Positions 26,084 through 34,983 of a stretch of 64,000 nucleotides of DNA are shown in pieces. The notes beneath the pieces are model-generated. The model searched no databases. It was not told the origin of the DNA and saw only the letters and a list, made by a program, of their open reading frames with translations. A program made the position numbers and the translations under genes. This stretch comes from Bradyrhizobium sp. 139. GTDB lineage: Bacteria > Pseudomonadota > Alphaproteobacteria > Rhizobiales > Xanthobacteraceae. The stretch lies in the NCBI RefSeq assembly GCF_023074175.1, contig NZ_JADPKS010000135.1, forward strand, positions 1-64,000, given 5' to 3'. Numbering within the stretch: the first letter of the stretch is position 1; the number at the start of each line of letters is the position of its first letter.

Positions 26084-27334
26084 ATGCTGCGGCTGCAATC
26101 GGCACTCGGCGTTTTCGCATTGCTGGCGATCGCCTGGGCGTTGGCGGAGAATCGCCGCGCGGTGTCGCTGCGCCAGGCGGTGATCGGCCTCGTCGTCACC
26201 TTCGTCACCGCGATCGTCCTTTTGAAGCTGCCCGTCGTCGCACATGCGTTCGGCGCGATCAACGACGCGGTCGGCGCGATCTCCGCGGCTTCGCGCGCCG
26301 GCTCCTCTTTCGTGTTCGGCTATGTCGGCGGCGGCCCCCTGCCCTTCGACGTAAAGGTGCCGGGCGCCGACTTCATCCTGGCGTTCCAGGCGCTGCCGAT
26401 CGTGCTGGTCATGAGCGTGCTGACGACGCTGCTGTTCTATTGGCGGGTGCTGCCGCCGATCGTGCGCGGCATGGCCTGGCTGCTCGAACGCACGCTCGGG
26501 GTCGGCGGCGCGGTGGGGCTCTCGACCGCCGCCAACATCTTCCTCGGCATGGTCGAGGCACCGCTGTTCGTGCGGCCGTATCTGGCACAGATGACGCGCA
26601 GCGAATTGTTTCTGGTGATGACCGGCGGCATGGCCGGCATCGCCGGCACCGTGCTGGTGCTCTATGCGACGCTGCTGGCGCCGCTGATTCCCGACGCAGC
26701 CGCGCATTTCGTCATTGCCTCGGTCCTGGGCGCACCTGCCGCGATCCTCGTCAGCCTGATCATGGTGCCGGAAACCTCGGACAAGCGCACCGGCGGCGCG
26801 CTCGAGAACCCGGAGATGGAAGTCTCCGGCACGATGGATGCGATCGTGAAAGGGACGAGCGCAGGGATCGAGCTGCTGATCAACATCGTTGCCATGCTGC
26901 TGGTGCTGGTCGCGCTGGTCTATCTCGTCAATGCCATGCTCGGCCTGCTGCCGCATATCGGCGGTGCTGCGATCTCGTTGCAGCGCCTCCTCGGACTGAT
27001 GATGGCGCCGGTATGCTGGCTGATGGGACTGCCATGGGGTCAGGCGGTGACCGCCGGCAGCCTGATGGGCACCAAGACCGTGCTCAACGAATTGATCGCC
27101 TATGTCGATCTGTCGAAGCTTGGACCGGACGCGCTCGATCCGCGCTCGCGCCTGATCATGCTCTACGCGATGTGCGGCTTCGCCAATTTCGCCAGCCTCG
27201 GCATCATGATCGGCGGCCTCGGCGTGATGGCGCCGGAACGGCGCGCGGAGATCAATACGCTCGGGCTGAAATCGATCGTGTCGGGGACGCTGACGACGTG
27301 TTTGATGGGGGCGGTGGTCGGAGCCATCAGCTGA
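26084..27334 (+). CDS. Concentrative nucleoside transporter family protein (NupC/CNT)
   Basis: 416-residue inner-membrane symporter. The CNT core is recognisable: FVFGYVGGGPLPFDVK (the FxFG...G motif), LPIVLVMSVLTTLLFYW, NIFLGMVEAPLFVRPYL (the substrate-binding helix with GxxEAP), and GTKTVLNELIAYVDL. These are the NupC signature segments for nucleoside and cation binding. ATG at 26084 is chosen with GGAGG about 12 bp upstream, a rather long spacing. It is divergent from the MFS gene. Uptake of pyrimidine or purine nucleosides with protons or sodium is expected. Confidence 0.92.
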   Translation: MLRLQSALGVFALLAIAWALAENRRAVSLRQAVIGLVVTFVTAIVLLKLPVVAHAFGAINDAVGAISAASRAGSSFVFGYVGGGPLPFDVKVPGADFILAFQALPIVLVMSVLTTLLFYWRVLPPIVRGMAWLLERTLGVGGAVGLSTAANIFLGMVEAPLFVRPYLAQMTRSELFLVMTGGMAGIAGTVLVLYATLLAPLIPDAAAHFVIASVLGAPAAILVSLIMVPETSDKRTGGALENPEMEVSGTMDAIVKGTSAGIELLINIVAMLLVLVALVYLVNAMLGLLPHIGGAAISLQRLLGLMMAPVCWLMGLPWGQAVTAGSLMGTKTVLNELIAYVDLSKLGPDALDPRSRLIMLYAMCGFANFASLGIMIGGLGVMAPERRAEINTLGLKSIVSGTLTTCLMGAVVGAIS

Positions 27335-27338
27335 AGCA

Positions 27339-27427
27339 CGTAGCCCGGATGGAGCGCAGCGCCATCCGGGAAATCCTCTCCGTCGCAAACAGCGGCCCCG
27401 GATTTCGCTTTGCTCCAGCCAGGCTAC
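27339..27427. repeat. Palindromic repeat, family E (GTAGCCCGGATGGAGCGCAGC type)
   Basis: 89-bp degenerate inverted repeat: CGTAGCCCGGATGGAGCGCA near the start and CCCGGATTTCGCTTTGCTCC ... GGCTACA at the end. It abuts a family C element with only 7 bp between. Confidence 0.8.
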
Positions 27428-27434
27428 AAGGCCC

Positions 27435-27522
27435 CGTCATTGCGAGCGAAGCGAAGCAATCCAGACTGCATCCGCGGAGAGATTCTGGATTGCTTCGTCG
27501 CAAGAGCTCCTCGCAATGACGA
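27435..27522. repeat. Palindromic repeat, family C
   Basis: 88-bp inverted repeat with CGTCATTGCGAGCGAAGCGA and the complementary end GGATTGCTTCGTCG ... CGCAATGACG. Together with the neighbouring family E copy it forms a composite block between two convergent genes. Confidence 0.88.
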
Positions 27523-27533
27523 GGCGAGAGCGC

Positions 27534-28061
27534 CTACGCCTTCAACTCCACCGTCTTGAACTCCGCCGGCAAAATCACCTCCAGCAGCTCCACGTCGTCC
27601 GAATAATCCAGGATCATGTGCTTGATCTTCGGCGGCTGGGTCCAGGCGCTGCCTTGCTGCATCAAGGTCTCGCCCTGCCCGTCCATGTAGGTCTTCACCC
27701 AGCCTTTGAGCACGTAGACCATCTGGAAATCGACGGCGTGGAAGTGCAGCTTCGAGACTTCCGCCGGATTGCACGGGCCCTGCAGCCGGATCACGTGCGC
27801 TTGCGCGAGGCCGTGGCTTGCAGCGGCGATGCCGAGGTCGCGGTACTTTGCGTAGGCGCGCAGGCCGTCGGCCTTGAAGTCTTCCTCGCGGTGATGGCTG
27901 ATGGCGATACGCTGCTTGGGCCGTGCGGTTTTTTTCGGAGCGACACTGCGCGCCTTCGTCTTCACCGCCTTGCGCGCCGAGGATCGAGCCGCGGCTTTGC
28001 TGCCGCTCCGCTTCTTCACGGCGGCTTGCGCCGCGCTGCGCGATTTCACCTTCTTGACCAT
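27534..28061 (-). CDS. Cupin-domain protein with a Lys/Arg/Ala-rich histone H1-like N-terminal tail
   Basis: 175 residues in two parts. Residues 1 to about 50 are low-complexity and strongly basic (VKKVKSRSAAQAAVKKR, then repeated AARSSARKAVKTKA and KKTARPK), resembling histone H1 / AlgP-type tails. Residues 60-175 form a single cupin: LHFHAVDFQMVYVLKGWVK carries the first metal-binding motif, and PPKIKHMILDYSDDVELLEV closes it. A GGAGG ribosome site fixes the start. The tail suggests binding to DNA, RNA or another polyanion; the cupin suggests ligand sensing or a small enzymatic role. Both are inferences. Nothing nearby clarifies function. Confidence 0.85.
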   Translation of the reverse strand: MVKKVKSRSAAQAAVKKRSGSKAAARSSARKAVKTKARSVAPKKTARPKQRIAISHHREEDFKADGLRAYAKYRDLGIAAASHGLAQAHVIRLQGPCNPAEVSKLHFHAVDFQMVYVLKGWVKTYMDGQGETLMQQGSAWTQPPKIKHMILDYSDDVELLEVILPAEFKTVELKA

Positions 28062-28111
28062 GGCTGCCTCCCGTTGTTGTTATGGAGAGAGGCTATCACA
28101 CATTGGGAAAT

Positions 28112-28211
28112 CGTAGGGTGGGCAAAGCGAAAGCGTGCCCACCAACACGAAAATGCGATCGCGAAAAAAGATGGTGGGCACGACGCGCGAGCGCGTCTTT
28201 GCCCAGCCTAC
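28112..28211. repeat. Palindromic repeat, family D
   Basis: 100-bp inverted repeat with ends CGTAGGGTGGGCAAAGCG and CGCGTCTTTGCCCAGCCTAC and inner arms GTGCCCACCA / TGGTGGGCAC. It lies between the usg stop and the cupin start, both on the minus strand. Confidence 0.88.
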
Positions 28212-28222
28212 AAAGCCCCGTC

Positions 28223-28510
28223 TCAATGCAGCCTGAACACGCCATCTACCGCGCGCAGCTCGGCCGGCTTGATCAGCTTCGAATGCACCACTGTCACCGA
28301 GTGAAGCGGGCCGTCAAGCTTTTCCTCCCAGAACGCGAGGAAATCCTTCAGCGCCGGAAATTTCGGAAACATGTCGTAGTTCTGCCAGATGTAGGTCTGG
28401 AGCAGCGAGGGATGATCCGGCATCCGGTAGAGAATTTGCGCCGTCGTCAGCCCGTAACCCAGCACCTGTTTCCGGAAATCGTCGGAAACAACCCCGACCT
28501 GCGAGACCAT
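28223..28510 (-). CDS. usg: Usg family protein
   Basis: 95-residue small protein of the alphaproteobacterial Usg family, named from the gene upstream of trpF in Caulobacter. The sequence VLGYGLTTAQILYRMPDHPS, the tryptophans in WQNYD and FWEEKLDG, and SVTVVHSKLIKP are characteristic. No membrane segment or signal. A GGAGG ribosome site stands 7 bp before the ATG. Function is not established. Here it is not next to trp genes; it is divergent from groES across a 377-bp regulatory gap. Confidence 0.88.
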   Translation of the reverse strand: MVSQVGVVSDDFRKQVLGYGLTTAQILYRMPDHPSLLQTYIWQNYDMFPKFPALKDFLAFWEEKLDGPLHSVTVVHSKLIKPAELRAVDGVFRLH

Positions 28511-28665
28511 GCCAACCTCCTTTTCAGGAGCGCATTTTCAAGGGTGGCTTTCCGGTACGCCCTACGAGCCACCCGGTGGAGATGCGCTCACATGAGACAA
28601 ATGTGACGCAAACTGACAATCCATCTCAAGCCCAAAAGTTTAACAAGCTGTTGAAATTCAATGCG

Positions 28666-28692
28666 TTAGCAGCAGACACGGCACCGTGCTAA
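28666..28692. promoter_or_regulatory. Possible second, degenerate CIRCE-like operator
   Basis: TTAGCA-N15-TGCTAA has exactly the geometry of CIRCE (TTAGCACTC-N9-GAGTGCTAA), but the inner three bases of each half do not match. It lies 222 bp before groES, in the 377-bp usg-groES gap. Could be chance. Confidence 0.35.
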
Positions 28693-28774
28693 TACGGTCA
28701 GGCAGGCCGGTTAACGATGGTAAAGAGATTCTGGCAGGCAGGCCTTCGGAGCGCCAAATTTTCTGCTAGAAGGC

Positions 28775-28803
28775 CTTGCTCCCGCAAAATTCCTGTCCTA
28801 TTT
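28775..28803 (+). promoter_or_regulatory. Sigma-32 (RpoH)-type promoter of groESL
   Basis: CTTGCT, 16 bp, then CCTATTT fits the alphaproteobacterial heat-shock promoter pattern (CTTGAA, about 16 bp, CCTATnT). It ends 14 bp before the CIRCE element and 84 bp before the groES start. Confidence 0.7.
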
Positions 28804-28817
28804 CAGCTTCGCCTGTG

Positions 28818-28844
28818 CTAGCACTCGTTGGCACAGACTGCCAA
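28818..28844. promoter_or_regulatory. CIRCE operator (HrcA binding site)
   Basis: CTAGCACTC-N9-GACTGCCAA matches TTAGCACTC-N9-GAGTGCTAA at 8/9 and 7/9 positions with exact spacing. A second, nested perfect palindrome TCGTTGGCA-CAGAC-TGCCAACGA (28825-28847) overlaps it. It lies in the untranslated leader just before groES, where HrcA would block transcription. Confidence 0.78.
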
Positions 28845-28887
28845 CGACTAAAATTCCACAACTCGTACAAATACTTAGGAGGACTGC

Positions 28888-29202
28888 ATGAAATTCCGTC
28901 CGCTTCACGACCGCGTCGTGGTCAAGCGCATCGACGCAGAAGAGAAGACCGCTGGCGGCATCATCATTCCCGACACCGCCAAGGAAAAGCCCTCCCAGGG
29001 CGAAATCGTCGCTGTTGGCCCCGGTGGCCGCGACGAAGCCGGCAAGCTGATCCCGATCGACCTGAAGGTCGGCGACCGCGTGCTGTTCGGCAAGTGGTCC
29101 GGCACTGAGGTCAAGATCGACAACGTCGACCTGCTGATCATGAAGGAAAGCGACATCATGGGCGTCCTCGACGTCCCCGCTTCCAAGAAGAAGGCGGCCT
29201 AA
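28888..29202 (+). CDS. groS: Co-chaperonin GroES
   Basis: 104-residue GroES, the heptameric lid of the GroEL chamber, in the cytoplasm. It starts MKFRPLHDRVVVKRIDAEEK, with the mobile loop TAGGIIIPDTAKEKP at about residues 21-35 that contacts GroEL, and ends in the ILDV-like strand region MGVLDVPASKKKAA. AGGAGG stands 7 bp before the ATG. It is followed 43 bp later by groEL. The leader carries a heat-shock promoter and CIRCE site, so both RpoH and HrcA control are predicted. Confidence 0.98.
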   Translation: MKFRPLHDRVVVKRIDAEEKTAGGIIIPDTAKEKPSQGEIVAVGPGGRDEAGKLIPIDLKVGDRVLFGKWSGTEVKIDNVDLLIMKESDIMGVLDVPASKKKAA

Positions 29203-29245
29203 GCGCCCTTTTCTCCACCAGCTAAACACCTAAGGAAAAATCCAG

Positions 29246-30886
<1,641 letters not shown>

Positions 30887-30920
30887 GTCCGGCCACTTCA
30901 GGCGAAGTCAAGACATGCGA

Positions 30921-30953
30921 AACCCCGGCAGCGATGCCGGGGTTTTGTTTTTG
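30921..30953 (+). terminator. Rho-independent terminator of groESL
   Basis: AACCCCGGCA-GCGA-TGCCGGGGTT forms a perfect 10-bp stem followed by TTGTTTTT, 35 bp after the groEL stop. Confidence 0.95.
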
Positions 30954-30997
30954 GGTACTGCTTTCTTGCAAGCACACGCATAAGTCATATCTTGTTT

Positions 30998-31041
30998 CGT
31001 CATTCCGGGGCGCGACAAAGTCGCGAGCCCGGAATCCATTT
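30998..31041. repeat. Left arm of a family A palindromic repeat interrupted by the GIY-YIG gene
   Basis: 44 bp from CGTCATTCCGGGGCGCGAC to GAGCCCGGAATCCATTT, essentially identical to the left arm of the uninterrupted copy at 22778. Its partner arm lies at 31353, on the other side of the nuclease gene. Confidence 0.93.
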
Positions 31042-31053
31042 CACCACTTGCTC

Positions 31054-31341
31054 ATGGCCTATTACGTCTATCTCCTCGCCAGCAAGAAATACGGCACGCT
31101 CTACATCGGCGTGACGAATGATATCGTGCGCCGCATCCACGAACATAAGAGCAAAGTCGTCGCTGGGTTCAGCAAGCGATACTCGATCGACAGGCTTGTA
31201 TGGTTCGAGATCTACGATGATCCCGTCACCGCGATCGAACGCGAGAAAGAATTGAAGAAATGGCGGCGGGAATGGAAGATCCGGCTCATCGAAGAGCAGA
31301 ATCCCCGGTGGATTGATTTGTATCCGCAAATCGCGAGCTGA
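31054..31341 (+). CDS. GIY-YIG nuclease family protein, encoded inside a palindromic repeat
   Basis: 95-residue single-domain GIY-YIG protein. The N-terminal motif reads YYVYLLAS (the GIY strand, here YVY) followed by LYIGVTND at residues 16-23, then the conserved Arg in VRRIHEH and the catalytic-type Glu in AIEREKELKKWRREWK. It ends DLYPQIAS. The ATG at 31054 lies 12 bp inside the left repeat arm and the stop is 11 bp before the right arm. Small members of this group (UPF0213-like) are common in rhizobia; none that I know has a proven role. The position makes a role in the repeat's spread conceivable. A longer in-frame start at 30934 would begin in the groEL terminator and is rejected. Confidence 0.9.
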   Translation: MAYYVYLLASKKYGTLYIGVTNDIVRRIHEHKSKVVAGFSKRYSIDRLVWFEIYDDPVTAIEREKELKKWRREWKIRLIEEQNPRWIDLYPQIAS

Positions 31342-31352
31342 GCCTGCGGATC

Positions 31353-31395
31353 AATGGATTCCGGGCTCGCGCCAAGAGGCGCGCCCCGGAATGAC
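31353..31395. repeat. Right arm of the interrupted family A repeat
   Basis: 43 bp, AATGGATTCCGGGCTCGCG to GGCGCGCCCCGGAATGACA, complementary to the left arm at 30998-31041. From 31396 to 31611, upstream of the LysR gene's stop, I see no convincing gene. Confidence 0.93.
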
Positions 31396-31611
31396 AAGTG
31401 GAGACACTCGCAGGATCAGGACGACGATCGCCTTCCATTCCCGCGATTGCGCCGACGGCTGCGCCCGCGGCCGGATCGTTCCCGAAAGAATGGTCATGCG
31501 GCTGCCCTGATCAAGACGACGCCAGATTACGCAGCCTTTGCGCGCATGCAATCCCAGAACTTGGTCGCGCCGCCCGGATTGCGTTCACGCATAGCGAGGC
31601 ACCGGCTGCGA

Positions 31612-32451
31612 TCAGCCGCGTGAAGCTTCCTTGAAACAGTGCCGCACCCATTCGATGGTGAGCCGCGTCGCCGGATCGCGCTTGAGGTGGTTCTGCACAA
31701 GCAGCCAGACGTCGCGGCGCCTGGGCAGAAGCGTGGCGCGCAGGCTGCGGTCGGTGAGCAACACCCCGCAGCTGTGTTCGGGCAAGACGCCGACCGCCTG
31801 ATGCGACTGGATCATGGTCGTGATGATGCGGACATTGTCGGTGACGCAGCGCACGTTCTTCAACCGCTTCGCGCGCAGGAACTGCGCCTCCGGAATAGCA
31901 TCGAGCTCCTCGGGATAGACACAGGCGATCGGCTCGCCGCCCGCGCGATCGGCGGGCTCGAAGAAATACAGCCTGACGTCGCCGAGCTTGGAGATGGTGA
32001 AATCGCCCTTCTCCGGCTTGCGCAGGCGAATGGCGAGGTCGGCTTGCCAGCGCGAGAATTTGACGTTGCCGCTGGAGGTCAGGAATTGCAGGGTCAGGCC
32101 GGGATGATCGCGCAGGAAGGCGCTGGCGCGCGGCGCCAGCAGCTCTTCGGCGACTGCATTGGTCGAGGCGATGCGAAGGCGGCCGACCGGGCCGGGCTGG
32201 CTCTCACCGATCCGGTCGATCGCCGCAACATGCGCGGCCATCGCGCCGACATGCTCCAGCACCGCCTCGCAATGGCGGGTCGGCCGGCGCAGGCCGTCCA
32301 CCGCGTCGAACAGCGTCACGCCGAGATCGCGCTGGATGCGCGCGACCCTTCGGCCGACGGTGGTCTCGTCGATGCGCAGCCGCGCGCTGGCGCCGGCATA
32401 GGTGCCCTCGTCCCTGACAGCGGCGATGATGCGCAGATCGTCCCAGTTCAT
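31612..32451 (-). CDS. LysR family transcriptional regulator
   Basis: 279-residue regulator. The N-terminal winged helix-turn-helix (MNWDDLRIIAAVRDEGTYAG, then ASARLRIDETTVGRRVARIQ) covers residues 1-60, and the periplasmic-binding-protein-like effector domain fills residues 90-279. ATG at 32451 is chosen because the HTH starts immediately; a longer upstream frame has no family similarity. It is divergent from the cysteine hydrolase gene with 131 bp between, the classic LysR arrangement, so it probably regulates that hydrolase and GST. Inducer unknown. Confidence 0.9.
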   Translation of the reverse strand: MNWDDLRIIAAVRDEGTYAGASARLRIDETTVGRRVARIQRDLGVTLFDAVDGLRRPTRHCEAVLEHVGAMAAHVAAIDRIGESQPGPVGRLRIASTNAVAEELLAPRASAFLRDHPGLTLQFLTSSGNVKFSRWQADLAIRLRKPEKGDFTISKLGDVRLYFFEPADRAGGEPIACVYPEELDAIPEAQFLRAKRLKNVRCVTDNVRIITTMIQSHQAVGVLPEHSCGVLLTDRSLRATLLPRRRDVWLLVQNHLKRDPATRLTIEWVRHCFKEASRG

Positions 32452-32481
32452 CGGCGCGAACCTAGCAGCCGCCGGCGCATC

Positions 32482-32495
32482 CTGCAAATTTGCAG
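32482..32495. promoter_or_regulatory. Candidate LysR operator
   Basis: CTGCAAATTTGCAG is a perfect 14-bp palindrome containing a T-N11-A core. It lies midway in the divergent LysR / hydrolase gap. A partial half-site TGCTGCA follows at 32501. Confidence 0.55.
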
Positions 32496-32582
32496 CCATA
32501 TGCTGCAATAGTCCTGCACAATGGCAGGCCGCCGCCGCGCTAATGTCCCGCCATCCGAAATATCCAAAAAGGCTCGGCCAGC

Positions 32583-33176
32583 ATGACCGCTCCAAAGACC
32601 CTGCTCGAATTGTCCGGCGCCGATCTCAATCCGCCGAAGCTCACTGAGGCCTGCCTCGTGCTGATCGACATCCAGAACGAATATCTCGCGGGGCCCCTTG
32701 CCTTGCCGGATGCGGAGCCCGCAATCGCTGTCGCCGCCCGCCTTCTCGCACGCGCCAGGCGATGCGGCGCGGCGATCTTCCATATCGCGCACAAGGGCCG
32801 CGCCGGCGGCCTGTTTGACCGCGAGGCCGAGCGCGGCGCGATCGTTGCGAGCCTGATGCCGCTCGCGAACGAGCTCGTGATCGAGAAGGCACTTCCGAAT
32901 TCCTTCGCCGGTACCGACCTGCAAACGCGGATCGCGGCGACCGGCCACACGAACATCGTGCTGGCCGGCTTCATGACCCATATGTGCGTGAGCTCGACGG
33001 CGCGCGCCGCGCTCGACCTCGGCCTGCGGACGACGATCGCGGCCGATGCTTGCGCTACGCGCGATCTGCCCGACGGACATGGCGGGGCACTATCCGCAAG
33101 GACCATTCATGAGGTCGCGCTGGCAGAACTATCGGATCGCTTCGCGATCATCGCGCAATGCGATGCGCTAACGTGA
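32583..33176 (+). CDS. Cysteine hydrolase, isochorismatase-like family
   Basis: 197-residue hydrolase of the isochorismatase/nicotinamidase fold. The catalytic triad is visible: Asp in VLIDIQNEY near residue 29, Lys in VIEKALPNSF near 100, and Cys in GFMTHMCVSSTAR near 139. Members hydrolyse amides, carbamates or isochorismate. It is divergent from the LysR gene and followed by a GST gene 12 bp downstream, forming a likely two-gene operon under that regulator. Substrate unknown. Confidence 0.92.
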   Translation: MTAPKTLLELSGADLNPPKLTEACLVLIDIQNEYLAGPLALPDAEPAIAVAARLLARARRCGAAIFHIAHKGRAGGLFDREAERGAIVASLMPLANELVIEKALPNSFAGTDLQTRIAATGHTNIVLAGFMTHMCVSSTARAALDLGLRTTIAADACATRDLPDGHGGALSARTIHEVALAELSDRFAIIAQCDALT

Positions 33177-33188
33177 CGGAGTGCGGAG

Positions 33189-33818
33189 ATGCTGCAGCTG
33201 TATTTCTTTCCGATGGCCTGCTCGCTCGCCAGCCGTATCGCACTGACGGAGGCCGGCATCGAGGCGAACTATCACCTCGCCCATATCTGGACCAAGAAAG
33301 TGGTGGACGACGGCAGCGATTTTCACGACGTGTCGCCGAAGGGCGCGGTGCCGGTCCTGGTCCTCGAGAACGGCGAACGCCTGACCGAAAGCGCGGCGGT
33401 GCTGCAATACATCGCCGATCTGAAGCCGGAGGCAGGCCTTGCGCCGCAGTCCGGCGATCCCGATCGCTATCGCCTGCAGGAATGGCTGAGCTTCATCGGC
33501 GCCGAGATCCACAAGGCGTTCCTGTTTCCGACCTTCTGGTACAAGGACGATGGCTCGCTCGCCAAGCCGCGTGCAAGAATCGCGCAGACCTTGTCGGTGC
33601 CTGCCGCGCATCTGGCGGACCGCGAATTCCTCGTGGGCAATCGCTTCACCGTCGCGGATGCCCACCTCACCTGGGCCTTGCTGCTGCTTCGTCCCGCAGG
33701 CGTCGACATCGCGCAATGGCAGTCGTTGAGGTCCTATCTCGAACGGATGCAGGCACGGCCCGCCGTGAAGGAAGCAATCGCCACCGAGATGGCGCTCCGC
33801 AAGACCGTAGCCGCCTAG
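33189..33818 (+). CDS. Glutathione S-transferase family protein
   Basis: 209-residue GST. Residues 1-80 form the thioredoxin-like domain (MLQLYFFPMACSLASRIALT, with SPKGAVPVLVLENGERLTES containing the cis-Pro and the Glu-Ser glutathione-binding pair near 65-66). Residues 90-205 form the helical domain, with the N-capping motif region LVGNRFTVADAHLTW. MACS at 10-13 resembles the active-site region of beta-class GSTs, in which Cys contacts glutathione. It follows the cysteine hydrolase by 12 bp. Confidence 0.92.
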   Translation: MLQLYFFPMACSLASRIALTEAGIEANYHLAHIWTKKVVDDGSDFHDVSPKGAVPVLVLENGERLTESAAVLQYIADLKPEAGLAPQSGDPDRYRLQEWLSFIGAEIHKAFLFPTFWYKDDGSLAKPRARIAQTLSVPAAHLADREFLVGNRFTVADAHLTWALLLLRPAGVDIAQWQSLRSYLERMQARPAVKEAIATEMALRKTVAA

Positions 33819-33825
33819 ACGGGGA

Positions 33826-34983
33826 TCAGTCGACCCGCGCCAGCACCGCGAGCTTGCGGATGCCCTTGTTGCGATAGGCGTCGAGGAACGCGTAATAGTC
33901 CTTGAACGACACGCATCCGTTGGAATCGCCGTTCGGCCCGAGCATGAAGGTGTGGGCGAGCAGGCCGTCGCGGCCGTAGATCGCGCTCTCGCCGCCGATC
34001 GGGGTCAGGCGCAGCGCGGGCACGCCGTGGAACAGCGCCTCTCGCGGCTTCAGCATGTAGATGTGTGGCGGCGTCACGCCGCGCATGCGCACGCGCGAGG
34101 AGCGCGGATCGTCGAGATTGGAGCCGAGGCCGGAATGCGCCTCGAGCTTGGTGCCGTCGGGCAGGTAGACCGTCCTGGCGGTGATGTCATAGACGGCGGT
34201 GTCGCGCTCATAGGGCGCCGAGCCGCCGAGCATGGGATTCTGTTCCTTCGGCGCGATGGAAGCGGTCACGCTGGCATCGGCCGATGCATAGGCCAGCAGC
34301 CCGCCGGACGGCTCACGCTTGCCCCAGAGTTTTTCGACCATCGACTGACGCGGTCCGGTGATCGCCATCACGGCGGCCTTGGCCCGATCGGCGATCGACT
34401 TGGGCTTCGGCTCGGGCGCCGGCACGATCTCGGCCGGATCCGCTGAGGCAAGCTGCACCGACGCGTCAGCGCCGCGCTTGACCTTAGCAACATCGGCGAT
34501 CTTTTCAGTGACCTTGGGCGGGCTCAGCGGCTTCAGCGCCTCCGCGACCTTGGCGATCACGGTCGGCTTCGCAGGGGCTTCCGCGACCTTCGTTGCCGGA
34601 GCGGCGCTCGCCGCGTTCGATTGCACGCCTTGCGTCGCAGCCGCAGCGAAGCGCTCGTTGAACATCTCGCGCGAGATCGGGGCGGCGACCTGCAACCGGT
34701 CGGGCAGGAGCGCAAAAGTTTCCTTGATGGCCTCGCCCGCCTCGCGCAACACGACCTTGGGCGCGCGCTTGATCACGGGCTCGTCGTAGCCAATGCTGCC
34801 GACGGTCGGATAGACGCTGGCACCGAGGATGTTGCTGTAGATGGTCCAGCCGGCGCCGATCACGGCGCAGCCGATCGCCGCGGCGCCGAGCCAATTGGTA
34901 GTGGTCATTTTCCGGGAAGATTTCCGCGAATATTTCTTGGACTTCCGTGCCGCGTTACTCTGCGCAGCGATACTCGTACTCAT
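33826..34983 (-). CDS. Membrane-anchored DUF2778 protein, L,D-transpeptidase-like (Tlde1-related domain)
   Basis: 385 residues. A basic N-terminus (SKKYSRKSSRK) and one transmembrane helix near residues 30-50 (NWLGAAAIGCAVIGAGWTI) place the rest in the periplasm. A long Ala/Pro/Lys-rich linker follows to about residue 250. The C-terminal DUF2778 domain starts with AVYDITARTVYLPDG and ends with the catalytic-type His (LLAHTFMLG) and Ser-Asn-Gly-Cys (DSNGCVSFKDY) residues. DUF2778 includes the type VI effector Tlde1, an L,D-transpeptidase-fold peptidoglycan enzyme. Here the anchor and linker, and the absence of type VI genes, suggest a housekeeping cell-wall role instead. Start at 34983 follows AAGG. 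Confidence 0.85.
   Translation of the reverse strand: MSTSIAAQSNAARKSKKYSRKSSRKMTTTNWLGAAAIGCAVIGAGWTIYSNILGASVYPTVGSIGYDEPVIKRAPKVVLREAGEAIKETFALLPDRLQVAAPISREMFNERFAAAATQGVQSNAASAAPATKVAEAPAKPTVIAKVAEALKPLSPPKVTEKIADVAKVKRGADASVQLASADPAEIVPAPEPKPKSIADRAKAAVMAITGPRQSMVEKLWGKREPSGGLLAYASADASVTASIAPKEQNPMLGGSAPYERDTAVYDITARTVYLPDGTKLEAHSGLGSNLDDPRSSRVRMRGVTPPHIYMLKPREALFHGVPALRLTPIGGESAIYGRDGLLAHTFMLGPNGDSNGCVSFKDYYAFLDAYRNKGIRKLAVLARVD

Noticed and set aside
24589..27388. Long frames opposite the MFS and NupC genes
   Set aside because: Arg/Gln/His-rich shadows of two membrane transporters; no domain or ribosome site.
31396..31611. Short frames between the repeat arm and the LysR gene
   Set aside because: No family similarity, no ribosome site, and composition like noise.
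33826..34983. Type VI secretion effector (Tlde1)
   Set aside because: The protein has a transmembrane anchor and long linker, and no immunity or type VI genes are present; only the C-terminal domain family is shared.
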